From: DATJHM01 sp035493895
GTDB lineage: Bacteria > Chloroflexota > Ktedonobacteria > Ktedonobacterales > Ktedonobacteraceae
NCBI GenBank assembly: GCA_035493895.1
Contig: DATJHM010000077.1
Location: forward strand, 1 to 54,762
Length of the DNA: 54,762 nucleotides
Reading direction: 5' to 3'
Shown here: in pieces, positions 7,049 through 15,468 of the stretch
How the letters are laid out: every line of letters begins with the position of its first letter
Numbering within the stretch: position 1 is the first letter of the stretch
The notes under the pieces: generated by a model
Told to the model about the DNA's origin: nothing
The model's database searches: none
The model's input: only the letters and a program-made list of their open reading frames with translations
Program-made: the position numbers and the translations under genes

Positions 7049-8521
7049 ATGCAGTCGAATGTCAGTGTTTTAAAGTTTGGTGGAACTTCTGTTGGGAGCA
7101 GTGAGCGTATTCGTCGGGTTGCCACAATTATCAAGCAAACCCTTCAGGATACGCCTGCCAGCTTCCCCGTCGTCGTTGTCTCTGCTATGTCCGGCGTAAC
7201 CGATCAGCTCTTGCGTATCGCACGTTATGCCTGTTCTCAGAGCGAAGACGAATACACCCGGGAATTGGTTGTCCTCCGTCAAAAACATCTGGAGACCGCG
7301 ACCGAAGTCGTTTCTGGCGAGGCCGAATGTGTCGCCCTTCAGCATCGGCTCGAAACGGCGATAGAAGCGCTCTCTCTGGACGTAGCGGCTTTGCGCGAGA
7401 CGGCGGCTCAGGGTCATGATGTCGCGTTACGCACGGCGGCAGTTGCGTCCTGGGGTGAGCGGCTTTCTGTGCTCCTGGTTGCGGCTGCAACCAATGATCT
7501 CGGGATACCGGCCGAGCCAATTCGTCAGGAAATAATTATTACGACGCATCCGAAGACGGATCCGTCGCAGCCTTTCGGCGTGGTAGTTGGCGCGGAGCCT
7601 TTAAATGATGAGACGCGTGCAAACGCTCAGGCTCTGGTGTTGCCTCTGGTTGAGCGTGGGATTGTGCCGATTGCTGCTGGTTTTATGGGGCGTACGGTGA
7701 CTGGCTTTGTGACGACGCTTGGTCGTAACGGTTCTGATTATTCGGCAACGGTGATTGGTGCCGCGCTGGATTGTGTCGAGGTCTCTATTTATACGGATGT
7801 GGACGGCGTTTTGTCTGCCGATCCGCGTCAGGTGGCCAATGCGCATCTTCTGGGAAGCCTATCTTATGCTGAGGCGGCACGTCTCTCCTGGTTTGGCGCG
7901 AAGGTGTTACATCCGCGTACGCTGATCCCTATCGCACACCGTAACATTCCGGTGCGTGTGCGCAATTCGTTCCGTCCGCATATTCGAGGGACGGTGGTTG
8001 GTCCGGTGGATGGACAGAGTGGGGCTCGTGCGATTACGACGCGCCGCAATCTGGCGCTGATTACGGTGGAAAGCACCGATCTCTTTGGGGCACCTGAAAA
8101 TGCCGGTCAGGTCTTTGCTCTGGCCGCGCGAGCAGATGCGGCCCCGGTCGCGATCTGTTCCTCTTCTGGCCATCATCTTTCTTTTGTGGTTGAGGAGAAA
8201 TCCGCTGACTCGATTATTGCACTCTTGCAGCTGGATATGGGTGATGATTGGATGGTCCGTTGTCGCCGTGGTCTGGCCGCCTGCGCTTGTATTGGTTCTG
8301 GCTTCACTTCAGAGCCGACGAGTCCGGCACGCGCAACCACTGCTCTAGCTCACGAGCATATTCCGGTGATTACTCAGGGCTCTTCTGAACTGGGGATTAC
8401 GTTGATTGTGGCAGATAGAGATGCCGAACGGGCACTCCGCTGCTTGCATCGCGACCTGATTGCTCCTGTTATCCCTCTGGTGAGGCATTCACATAAAGAG
8501 AAGGCGAAGGTCGCCCGGTAG
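7049..8521 (+). CDS. lysC: Aspartate kinase (monofunctional, long class)
   Basis: A 490-residue aspartokinase that phosphorylates L-aspartate, first step of the Lys/Thr/Met pathway. The N-terminal kinase signature KFGGTSVGSSERI is at residues 9-21. GRNGSDYSATVIGAAL and the nucleotide-binding YTDVDGVLSADPR follow. From about residue 330 there are two ACT-type regulatory segments (beginning LALITVESTDLFG and including TTALAHEHIPVITQGSSE). Length and layout resemble the ThrA-type and LysC class III kinases rather than the roughly 400-residue class. The ATG at 7049 has only a weak GTTGGGG upstream. No lysine riboswitch or T-box is visible in front. Placed between metXY and asd, it completes an aspartate-to-homocysteine supply block except for homoserine dehydrogenase, which is not in this window. 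The exact feedback effector cannot be read from sequence. Confidence 0.93.
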   Translation: MQSNVSVLKFGGTSVGSSERIRRVATIIKQTLQDTPASFPVVVVSAMSGVTDQLLRIARYACSQSEDEYTRELVVLRQKHLETATEVVSGEAECVALQHRLETAIEALSLDVAALRETAAQGHDVALRTAAVASWGERLSVLLVAAATNDLGIPAEPIRQEIIITTHPKTDPSQPFGVVVGAEPLNDETRANAQALVLPLVERGIVPIAAGFMGRTVTGFVTTLGRNGSDYSATVIGAALDCVEVSIYTDVDGVLSADPRQVANAHLLGSLSYAEAARLSWFGAKVLHPRTLIPIAHRNIPVRVRNSFRPHIRGTVVGPVDGQSGARAITTRRNLALITVESTDLFGAPENAGQVFALAARADAAPVAICSSSGHHLSFVVEEKSADSIIALLQLDMGDDWMVRCRRGLAACACIGSGFTSEPTSPARATTALAHEHIPVITQGSSELGITLIVADRDAERALRCLHRDLIAPVIPLVRHSHKEKAKVAR

Positions 8522-8526
8522 GGGCC

Positions 8527-8604
8527 GGGCTCGTCTCGGCCCACGGGCTCGTCTCGGCCCACGGGCTCGTCTCGGCCCACGGGCTCGTCTCGGCCCACGG
8601 GCTT
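8527..8604. repeat. Four perfect 18-bp tandem hairpin repeats
   Basis: The unit GGGCTCGTCTCGGCCCAC is repeated four times without a mismatch from 8527 to 8598, followed by the start of a fifth (GGGCTTG). It begins six bases after the lysC stop. Each unit has GGGC..GCCC arms and can fold alone or pair with neighbours. There are no spacers, so it is not a CRISPR. It shares the GGGCTTGTCTGCGCCC core with the repeats upstream of lysC. Antisense frames through it give a meaningless RDEPVG repeat. Confidence 0.9.
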
Positions 8605-8626
8605 GTTGTGTGATCTGGGGGCGCGT

Positions 8627-9100
8627 ATGCCGGTAACGATCGAACGGATCGATAATTTGCGCTCGCGTCTTGCGATTATGCCAGCGCGGATTACAGGCAT
8701 TGTGGCAAACTGGAGTAGCGCGGTTTTGCATTCTCCTCGTTCGTCGGAGGGCTGGTCTGCCCTGGAGATTCTGGCTCATTTGAAGGCCAGCGACGATATT
8801 ATCACGCCACGTGTTTATAGTATCCTTGTGCGGGACGAGCCAATTTTTCTGGCCCTGGATGAGCGGCGTTGGGCCGAGGTGGCGCGCTATACACAGTTTG
8901 ATTTTCATACCTTGCTGCGATCCTTTACGCTACGGCGCAATGAGCTGGTGCAGACGGTGAGCCATCTCTCGCTTGCAGATTGGGAGCGGTATGGTATACA
9001 TGAAATCATGGGTCCACAGACGCTATTTGTGATACTGACCTTGTTGGTGGAGCACGAAGAGGAACACTGTGCACAGTTAAGCGCTATCTATCGTACGTAA
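8627..9100 (+). CDS. DinB-fold protein
   Basis: A 157-residue protein with the DinB/YfiT four-helix pattern: GWSALEILAHLKASD near residues 40-54 (WSxxEILxHL is typical of DinB_2), and a C-terminal EHEEEHCAQLSAIY with the His residues expected to bind a divalent metal. Members are metal-dependent transferases or hydrolases acting on thiols, or of unknown function; the substrate here cannot be read. The ATG at 8627 follows GGGGGCGCGT; the longer frame starts inside the tandem repeat and is rejected. It sits between lysC and asd in the same direction, with asd starting 60 bases later, so it may be read in the same transcript without a pathway link. Confidence 0.78.
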   Translation: MPVTIERIDNLRSRLAIMPARITGIVANWSSAVLHSPRSSEGWSALEILAHLKASDDIITPRVYSILVRDEPIFLALDERRWAEVARYTQFDFHTLLRSFTLRRNELVQTVSHLSLADWERYGIHEIMGPQTLFVILTLLVEHEEEHCAQLSAIYRT

Positions 9101-9159
9101 GTTGTGTGCTGTATAGTCGCGTGGTATTTTCGTATAGCCTTTCAAAGGAAACAGTGCAG

Positions 9160-10233
9160 ATGAATCAATCTTTACAATCACGCATCCCTGTCGCCGTACT
9201 GGGGGCCACGGGTATGGTTGGGCAGCGTTTTATAGAACTGTTGCAGGGGCATCCCTGGTTTGAGCTGGTCGCGCTTGCCGCCTCAGAGCGTCATGATGGC
9301 CGTCCCTATGGCGAGGTCACAAGCTGGCGTCTCTCAGGCAGTGAGATGCCCGCTGATGTTGCGCGCATGCCCGTGGTTGCCTGTCGTCCCGGTGCCTTGC
9401 CCGGCATAAAAATTGCTTTCTCCGCCTTGCCAGGTGAGATCGCTGGTGATATTGAGCTGGCATTTGCTGAGGCGGGTGTGGCAGTTTTCAGTAATGCGAA
9501 GAATTATCGTATGGCCTCGGATGTACCACTGCTGATTCCTGAAGTCAATGCTGATCATGTTCTCGCGGTTGTAGAGCAGCGCAAGCGCCGTAACTGGTCT
9601 GGCTGTATTGTGACCAATGCGAACTGTTCTGCTACGCCTCTCGTCATGGCCTTGAAGCCGTTGCAGCAGGCGTTTGGCTTGCGTAAAGTGCTGATCACAA
9701 CTATGCAGGCGATTTCCGGTGCGGGCTATCCAGGCTTGCCCTCGTACGATATTCTCGACAATGCGATCCCTTATATCGGTGGCGAGGAAGAGAAGCTGGA
9801 GAGCGAGACGCGGAAGATGCTGGGTTCCTGGCAGGAGGGTCAGGGTTTTACAGATGCGCCTGCGATCGTCAGTGCTCATTGCAACCGTGTTGCGACTCGA
9901 GAGGGTCATCTCGAATGCGTGAGTGTCGAGCTAGAGCGCGAGACGACGCCCGAAGAAATTATTGCTGCCTGGGAAAGCTTCGTGCCTGAGCCGCAACAAC
10001 TCAAGCTACCAACCGCCCCGGCTCAAGCTCTGGTGTATCGCCGCGAGATCGATCGCCCACAGACCTTGCGCGATCGCGATGCTGGCAACGGCATGACGGT
10101 CAGCGTTGGACGCTTACGCCGCTGTCCGATCCTGGGCTATAAATTTGTCGTGCTCGGTCACAATACGATCCGTGGTGCCGCTGGCGGCTCTATCCTGAAT
10201 GCCGAACTTTTCGTCAACAAGGGACTTTTGTAG
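9160..10233 (+). CDS. asd: Aspartate-semialdehyde dehydrogenase
   Basis: A 357-residue enzyme that reduces aspartyl phosphate to aspartate semialdehyde with NADPH. The N-terminal Rossmann motif VAVLGATGMVGQRFIELL is followed by the catalytic Cys in NANCSATPL (about residue 156), SGAGYPGLPS, and a C-terminal GAAGGSILNAEL. The pattern resembles the archaeal/fungal type rather than the E. coli type. The ATG at 9160 has AAAGGAAACAGTGCAG in front; the in-frame extension to 9106 has none. It follows lysC and the DinB-fold gene and uses the product of the former. A 13-bp stem-loop lies after the stop. Confidence 0.95.
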   Translation: MNQSLQSRIPVAVLGATGMVGQRFIELLQGHPWFELVALAASERHDGRPYGEVTSWRLSGSEMPADVARMPVVACRPGALPGIKIAFSALPGEIAGDIELAFAEAGVAVFSNAKNYRMASDVPLLIPEVNADHVLAVVEQRKRRNWSGCIVTNANCSATPLVMALKPLQQAFGLRKVLITTMQAISGAGYPGLPSYDILDNAIPYIGGEEEKLESETRKMLGSWQEGQGFTDAPAIVSAHCNRVATREGHLECVSVELERETTPEEIIAAWESFVPEPQQLKLPTAPAQALVYRREIDRPQTLRDRDAGNGMTVSVGRLRRCPILGYKFVVLGHNTIRGAAGGSILNAELFVNKGLL

Positions 10234-10268
10234 ATCGCATCTGTCGTCAAATTTCTTACCGCGATACC

Positions 10269-10308
10269 ATAGGTGTCGTAGGAGCATCTCCGCCTCTACG
10301 ACACCTAT
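10269..10308. terminator. 13-bp perfect stem-loop between convergent genes
   Basis: ATAGGTGTCGTAG (10269-10281) pairs fully with 10296-10308 across a 14-nt loop. It lies between asd and the convergent sedolisin-like gene and could end both transcripts. No strong T-run follows on either strand, so the terminator role is an inference from position and stem strength. Confidence 0.6.
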
Positions 10309-10348
10309 CCATCCTTTCACAGCCGCAACCCTCTTGATCCCCTGTCTG

Positions 10349-11644
10349 CTAACCGCCGTGAATAAGATCCGGGAGAAGCTTATCGGCGATAGGTGAGCCC
10401 AACCCGGTCACCGGGTCCCATCCGGGCACTGCCTGATATCCCTGCACATTAGCGGCCGCATTCGTATTGTTCCCCTGCGTAATATCGCGAAAGTCCTGCG
10501 TATATTTGTCAGTTCCCGCAATCTTATAGAGAGCGGGATTGAGCAGGCCCAGGGGATGTCCCGCCATTTGATCGCCAATGGCTGCAATGCCCGCCCACAG
10601 CGGCGCGCTGGCGCTCGTGCCACCTGCCAGCGTCCAGTTTCCATGCCCATAGATTGCCAGGCCGGTATATGGATTAGCCGCTGCCGAGACATCAGGGACG
10701 CCACGTCGACCTGCCAGCTCATTTTTCACCGCCTGGGACTCGTTTTGCTGATAGGAAGGGGTCTTATAAAAACGGCTGAAACCACCTCCGCTGTTACTCC
10801 AGGCCTGTTCGCTGTAGTTTGGGCTATGATGCTGAATCGTGGTACCACCGACTCCGGTAACCCAGGGCGAATCGGCCGGAAAGCTGGTTGTTGGTACTGT
10901 GCCCATCTTGCTCGCAGAAAGGTCCGCATAGTCCGTTGCACCATTATCGCCAGATGATGCGAAGAGCGTCATGCCCTGTTTCGTCGCATTCTCAAACAGG
11001 GTATTCCAGAGTGCGAGCTCTTGCTGACCGGCTTCGTCCTGTAAGGTAAGCTCTGATGCTCCCCAGCTCTGCGATACAATGTTGCCCAGATGATGATCAA
11101 GGGCATATTGCAAAAGCTGGCGGAACTCTGGTAGTCCAATGGTTCCCTGGGTCTCAGCTACTGGACTGGTGAGCACGACGATTTTCGCATCCGGGGCGAT
11201 GGCATGGATAATTTGCACATCCAGCGTGGTTTCATCGCCCCAACCTGCTTTATCTCCTTGAGGATCATATTCAGGCATATGGAGTGGTGAAATGATGTCC
11301 AGATCTACCGGTGGCAGGCCGAATTGTTGATCAAAAACTTTCATATCCTGACGTAGAGTTGGACTGCCAAAGGAGACTATATCAATTATTGTTTGCCCCT
11401 TGCCTGTGTAGCCTTGCTGAAACAACGGCTCGACTCCATAGGCGACACGCATGGCATAGGGGGTCAGACAACCTTGTGCACGCTGAAGATAGCTCGGGCA
11501 AATATCGGTTTGATTCTTGTCCGACGCTGCTGATGGTGTTGGTTGTATCGCGTCCTGCCCCTTTGGTAAAACGGTCGTATTGCAAGCTGTAAGCAAGCAA
11601 GCTATGGTTAACAAAAGCAGGCAGAGGCGCGTGAAGTTTGGCAT
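10349..11644 (-). CDS. Sedolisin-like (S53) lipoprotein lacking the propeptide domain
   Basis: A 431-residue protein. Residues 1-21 are a lipoprotein signal peptide with lipobox LLTAC, so it is probably lipidated and held outside the cytoplasmic membrane. The S53 catalytic set is present: Glu and Asp in ETTLD (about 135-139), oxyanion Asp in SSGDNGA (about 231) and Ser in GGTSASAP (about 343). The C-terminal DITQGNN and GWDPVTGLGSP match the calcium-site and C-terminal region of the family. Only about 50 residues separate the lipobox from the catalytic domain, so the roughly 170-residue pro-kumamolisin domain usual in this family is missing. Compare the second S53 gene at 40609, which has it. 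AGGAG precedes the ATG at 11644. It may fold without a propeptide, or act as a binding protein. Confidence 0.88.
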   Translation of the reverse strand: MPNFTRLCLLLLTIACLLTACNTTVLPKGQDAIQPTPSAASDKNQTDICPSYLQRAQGCLTPYAMRVAYGVEPLFQQGYTGKGQTIIDIVSFGSPTLRQDMKVFDQQFGLPPVDLDIISPLHMPEYDPQGDKAGWGDETTLDVQIIHAIAPDAKIVVLTSPVAETQGTIGLPEFRQLLQYALDHHLGNIVSQSWGASELTLQDEAGQQELALWNTLFENATKQGMTLFASSGDNGATDYADLSASKMGTVPTTSFPADSPWVTGVGGTTIQHHSPNYSEQAWSNSGGGFSRFYKTPSYQQNESQAVKNELAGRRGVPDVSAAANPYTGLAIYGHGNWTLAGGTSASAPLWAGIAAIGDQMAGHPLGLLNPALYKIAGTDKYTQDFRDITQGNNTNAAANVQGYQAVPGWDPVTGLGSPIADKLLPDLIHGG

Positions 11645-12214
11645 GAATTGCTCCTGGCATCTTTTTCAAAATGGTAGCACGGTCAGGAATAGTCTGATGG
11701 CGAAAGACTTCCTCTTTCGTCTTATGATTCTACTTCTTTCTCACACTGGGATAATCTATTCCTGTGAATGTGTCGGGTTATGTTTCAATGTGTCTATCTT
11801 AATTATAAATACGCGATGAGATCTCGTCTTGACACATCGCTTCTGGCTTGTGTGAGGTGAAATACTGGTATCGTGTTCCCATTATTGGTCTCTTCCACGG
11901 CTCAATGCTTCAACAAGCGAACGCACATTATTATATAGCAAAATTTACTATTTTGTATCCAGATAGCAGCACAAATTACCTACCAGGAAGGTTTTCGTGA
12001 CAATTGCCTGTAAAAGTCGTGTTCATTTGAATGGTGTATGTACGTGAGGAAATGCTAAAAGAGCTTTTGCATTGTAGGCTTATAGTCCTATATCAGGCAT
12101 AGAGCGCTTGACCTATGAGAGGATAGTGAGTAGATTAAGTTTTAGATGCTGAGCAATCGTAAGCACGGAATTACCTTATTTTGTGTGTCTCGACTGGATT
12201 GAAGGAATTTGTGT
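11645..12214. other. 570-bp AT-rich intergenic region between divergent genes
   Basis: No supported gene lies here. It separates the divergently transcribed S53 lipoprotein and CHAP genes and must hold both promoters. A TTGACA at 11829 has no good -10 at 17 bases. I see no convincing riboswitch or repeat. Confidence 0.5.
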
Positions 12215-13201
12215 ATGCCGTTCGTGGATCATCGTCAAACTAGCCCTGATGAGAGAAGCACCCAGACAGGCCCTTTAGAGGGATCAGGTCTTGTTTCTCA
12301 AATGTCTCCTGTGGAACAGTTGCCTTTTCCTGAGGATGCTTCTTTCCCACACACCCCGATCCCTCCTATGTACGAAGCTCCAGTATCGCCCGTTGCAACA
12401 CGTGCCCTTGATAATGCCCAATCTCCAAACGTCACGAGGTTATTACCATCTCAACCTGTTACCAGTAACCTCCCCGCGCCACAACGTACCACGACGAGCT
12501 TACGTGACCCGGTCGTGATCCGTGCAACGAACAAGAAGAGAACTGGTACGATACGTCCTCCGCGTGGTCGTCGTATGGTCATCCATGTTGGTGTAACTAC
12601 GTTGCTCGCTTTTATTGTGCTTGGAACATTGATTACGGTCGTTCCAGTAGGAGGCGAGGCCCATGGGGTCTTGCAACTCTTTCAGCCGCTCAACAAGATG
12701 TTTAATACGCAGAACAATACTACAGCTTTGATCGCTGTACAGGCGGCAACGGCGACTGCGGTAACTCAGGATGGTTACGACCCGGGGAATTACCAGAATA
12801 TCTATGCCGGTGTGCCTACCCCACCCCCGAATGCCGATGCCAGCGGTGCCAATCATTTCTATTACGGTCAGTGTACCTGGTGGGCGGCGGACCGCTATCA
12901 TACGTTGACTGGCAAGTGGGTGCCCTGGTTTGGTAACGCTTATGAATGGTACTATGGGGCATTAAATGCTGGCTGGACTGTTTCGGCGACTCCCCACGTT
13001 CCCTCGATTATGGTGATGATGCCTGGTGTGCAGGGTGCAAGTTATGGTTACGGCCATGTTGCTGTGGTAGAGCAATTGCTTGGTGGTGGCAATGTGATGA
13101 CCAGCAATTTTAACTGGGGCTATGGCAACTGGGGCGTAAGGACGAATGTGGAGTTCCATCAAGGATCGGGTATCTGGTTTGTGTCTTTCCCAGGAATGTA
13201 G
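12215..13201 (+). CDS. Membrane-anchored CHAP-domain peptidoglycan hydrolase
   Basis: A 328-residue protein. Residues 1-110 are Pro/Thr/Ser/Gln-rich and probably cytoplasmic. A basic stretch RPPRGRRM precedes one membrane segment (about 122-147), so the C-terminal part lies outside. The CHAP domain (about 210-328) has the catalytic Cys in YGQCTWWAADRY and the His in GYGHVAVVEQL; YGNWGVR and SGIWFVSFPG close it. CHAP domains are NlpC/P60-like Cys amidases or endopeptidases that cut cell-wall peptides. The ATG at 12215 follows GAAGGAATTTGTGT. It could act in growth or septation; a phage-lysin origin is unlikely because of the anchor and long tail. A strong terminator follows. Confidence 0.88.
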   Translation: MPFVDHRQTSPDERSTQTGPLEGSGLVSQMSPVEQLPFPEDASFPHTPIPPMYEAPVSPVATRALDNAQSPNVTRLLPSQPVTSNLPAPQRTTTSLRDPVVIRATNKKRTGTIRPPRGRRMVIHVGVTTLLAFIVLGTLITVVPVGGEAHGVLQLFQPLNKMFNTQNNTTALIAVQAATATAVTQDGYDPGNYQNIYAGVPTPPPNADASGANHFYYGQCTWWAADRYHTLTGKWVPWFGNAYEWYYGALNAGWTVSATPHVPSIMVMMPGVQGASYGYGHVAVVEQLLGGGNVMTSNFNWGYGNWGVRTNVEFHQGSGIWFVSFPGM

Positions 13202-13243
13202 TGCTGGCATGTATTTGTGATGATGTGCTGGCTGCAATAGGAG

Positions 13244-13272
13244 AGAGGGAGCTGCAAAGCTTCCTCTTTTTT
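13244..13272 (+). terminator. Intrinsic terminator of the CHAP gene
   Basis: AGAGGGAGCT (13244-13253) pairs with AGCTTCCTCT (13258-13267), with one G-U pair and a stable GCAA tetraloop, followed by five further T. It lies 43 bases after the CHAP stop codon. Confidence 0.9.
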
Positions 13273-13297
13273 GTCTCCAATACCTTTCTTTCTTTCT

Positions 13298-13657
13298 TTA
13301 GCCTTGCCAACGCTCCAGTAGCTGCCGATAGTGCCCGATCATTTTTTGATGGTAACTCCGTTCTGCATGAGGTGCATGGACGGCCTGTTCCTGATGGTAA
13401 TCCAGTAGGGCCCTGGCTCCTCCAATGGAGCGGCGCGAACCTCCTGTGCGCCGAATATTTTCTGCTGGTAATGGCTGCCACTTCCCCTCCATTCTCCAGT
13501 TGACATAAGGGCAATTGCTACAACGGTTCCCGCAGCAGTAGCTTCTGCGGATAAGAAATTCACGAGTTGCTCTATAAAGGCCCTCAGGTGTAATCTCCCA
13601 ATCCCCATCCTGTTCCATGCTGGTGCCAGCTATCCTCTCTGTCTTGATCTTCTGCAT
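13298..13657 (-). CDS. DUF5522-like Cys-rich small protein
   Basis: A 119-residue protein. Its centre, REFLIRRSYCCGNRCSNCPY (about residues 33-52), matches the DUF5522 signature, where the usual form is CCGSGCRHCPY; four Cys could bind a metal. The function of this family is not known to me. A C-terminal tail of about 45 residues, rich in His, Glu and Arg (HQEQAVHAPHAERSYHQKM), extends beyond the core motif. The start is uncertain: the ATG at 13657 or the internal ATG at 13618 (MEQDGDWEITPEGLY), which is closer to the usual length of the family. It is convergent with the CHAP gene. Confidence 0.68.
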   Translation of the reverse strand: MQKIKTERIAGTSMEQDGDWEITPEGLYRATREFLIRRSYCCGNRCSNCPYVNWRMEGKWQPLPAENIRRTGGSRRSIGGARALLDYHQEQAVHAPHAERSYHQKMIGHYRQLLERWQG

Positions 13658-13687
13658 CGAATCTTGGCAATAGTCTACGCCAGCGGA

Positions 13688-13834
13688 AGCGAAGATGCAA
13701 CCACAAACGGCTGTTGAAATTCTCTATTGTGTATGATCAGCAACCCGATCTGGGTCTGGCCTGTTTGCAACTGGCGAAGCGGCGCATGGACGATCTGGTA
13801 AAAGCTGCATTATCGCCAGCGCCATTGCTATAAC
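13688..13834 (+). pseudogene. Possible frameshifted small-gene remnant
   Basis: Two short overlapping frames join into a sensible peptide if one base is shifted near 13724. The first reads MQPQTAVEILYCV and stops; the second continues VYDQQPDLGLACLQLAKRR and ends APLL at 13834. It lies in the gap between the DUF5522 and ATPase genes, where nothing else is seen. Composition is protein-like, but the length is small and I recognise no family. Confidence 0.25.
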
Positions 13835-13844
13835 CCGGATATCT

Positions 13845-15437
13845 TCACTCAAGATGTAGCCAATCGATATGCTCTAACGAATATTGTCCTCCATAGTGAT
13901 TGACGATTAATTGCGTATCGTTGCTATATTCTTTCAGCTTTTTGCGCAGATGGTGCATGCGCTGTGTAAATGTGGCACGCTCAATCAATTTGCCCCAGGC
14001 ATTTCTCATCAGTTCTTCTTCACTGCAATTGTGCGTATGCAGAAGCAGGGTTTTAATCAGGCGGTATTCGAGTTCGGAGAGCGAGAGGCGTACCGCCTGA
14101 TAACCGGGACGGTTGATGGTGAGCCAGAAGCCGCGTTGCGGAGGAGTGGTTGTCTCTTCCATTCTCTGGATAAGATAGCTTCGTAAGATGAGGCCGGGTG
14201 TATACTTTGGCTGAAATGGTTCATTGCGTATAATCCCTTCGCTGGAAAAGATATAGCGCAGTTCAGGACCCAGTCTGTCCCAGGTCTCTGGATGGATTTC
14301 GCTGGTAGTATCGCAACTCGCAAGAAAGGAGACAAATTCCTGAAATAGCTGCCTGGTTTTAGGTAGAGCTTTCTCCAATGCTTCCTGTAGGCGTTTCCAG
14401 AGGCTGCTCAGGAAGGTAGTGATGCGCTGGTTGACGTGTTCCATGAGCTGCTTTTGATTGCTTGCTGGTAAGGGGAGCCAGGTAGCATTGATCTGAGCGT
14501 ATTCCCGTTTGAAATGAAATGTATGAAAGCAGCACTGTTGTAATAAATAAGGATGTGTGCCTGCCAACTCACGCAGCCAGTTTTGCTCATCTGTGGTAAA
14601 GATAGCTTTGCCTCCCAGCTTATAAAAGGCTTGTGCCCAGGTGCTACCAAAGTCTTCTGGTTGTTGTGCCAGGAAGGCGTTTGTGTCGTTCCAGGTAAAG
14701 CATTGCAGGGTGCTGGTGGTGAAGCGAGCCAGATCGGCTGAAATATGCGTGAATTGATCAACGCTTTTTGGCCTTGGCAGGCTGGTCATTGCGAAGATGA
14801 CGCCAAAGTAGTTGAACTCGTCGATAAGATCCACCATCGTGCGGATGACCCCGCAATGATTCAGGATGGCGAGACCCCGCTCTTGTGGGGTACGCCTTTC
14901 ATGCTGTTGTAGCTCTGCAAAAATGTGCTCGCTCTGGTTCAGGCGCTCGATGGAGTCGAGCATGAGGAAACAACGTGTTCCGCTAAACTTTCTCTCTATC
15001 TGGCGTAAAAGGGTGCGCAGACCTTTGAAATCTTCTCCCTCTACAGCAATCTCAAGCGTGTAGATTCGGGTTAATGCCTGGATACATGCTTTGATGAAAA
15101 GGGCGTGCATCTCTTGCCTGCTCCGGGCATTTCCCAGTTGTGTTAAGTCGATTTGCATAAAATAAAGCTGATCAAGGGCAAATGGCTCATAGATAGGGAC
15201 GAATCGCTCTTCTTTTCGCCATGACCATGCATCATGAGGCTGAATTTGCAGATAACGAATAAGGGCTGTTTTTCCGATGCGAGGTGCACCTGTTAAAATG
15301 ATAGCACTCTGGCTGCCCGTAACGATTTCTAAAATATCTGTGCTTCTTCCACTGACATGGCCGCGTACTTCGCTGCTTGTATCAGTGCTAAGAAAAGGAT
15401 TGAGCAACGTTTGCCATGTAAAAGATGTATCTACCAT
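13845..15437 (-). CDS. STAND-type ATPase with C-terminal OmpR-like winged-helix domain
   Basis: A 530-residue protein. An AAA-like P-loop domain begins near residue 25. Walker A is GAPRIGKTAL (about 47-56) and Walker B is CFLMLDSIERL (about 154-164); a sensor-type stretch GVIFAMTSLPRPKS lies near 220. A helical middle part contains AGTHPYLLQQCCFH, the G[TG].P[YF]LLQ pattern common in STAND and archaeal-type AAA proteins. From about residue 430, SLSELEYRLIKTLLLHT and RMHHLRKKLKEY end in a NHYGGQYSL hairpin, which matches the OmpR/PhoB DNA-binding fold. It starts 31 bases after the stop of the 1232-residue pseudo-RSH ATPase, with GAGGGG in front of its ATG, so the two are almost certainly co-transcribed. 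Predicted role: ATP-controlled DNA-binding regulator. Partnership with the upstream protein is inferred from position and shared ATPase type. Confidence 0.8.
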   Translation of the reverse strand: MVDTSFTWQTLLNPFLSTDTSSEVRGHVSGRSTDILEIVTGSQSAIILTGAPRIGKTALIRYLQIQPHDAWSWRKEERFVPIYEPFALDQLYFMQIDLTQLGNARSRQEMHALFIKACIQALTRIYTLEIAVEGEDFKGLRTLLRQIERKFSGTRCFLMLDSIERLNQSEHIFAELQQHERRTPQERGLAILNHCGVIRTMVDLIDEFNYFGVIFAMTSLPRPKSVDQFTHISADLARFTTSTLQCFTWNDTNAFLAQQPEDFGSTWAQAFYKLGGKAIFTTDEQNWLRELAGTHPYLLQQCCFHTFHFKREYAQINATWLPLPASNQKQLMEHVNQRITTFLSSLWKRLQEALEKALPKTRQLFQEFVSFLASCDTTSEIHPETWDRLGPELRYIFSSEGIIRNEPFQPKYTPGLILRSYLIQRMEETTTPPQRGFWLTINRPGYQAVRLSLSELEYRLIKTLLLHTHNCSEEELMRNAWGKLIERATFTQRMHHLRKKLKEYSNDTQLIVNHYGGQYSLEHIDWLHLE

Positions 15438-15468
15438 GTAAAATCCCCTCTGATTGTATCGCGCGCTG

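Noticed and set aside
8527..8604. Possible CRISPR array
   Set aside because: Units are contiguous, without spacers, and only 18 bp long; no cas genes are in the window.
8374..8908. Minus-strand frames with RDEPVG repeats downstream of lysC
   Set aside because: They are translation of the 18-bp tandem hairpin array and overlap lysC and the DinB-fold gene.
11829..11860. TTGACA promoter in the S53-CHAP intergenic region
   Set aside because: No acceptable -10 box at 16-18 bases.
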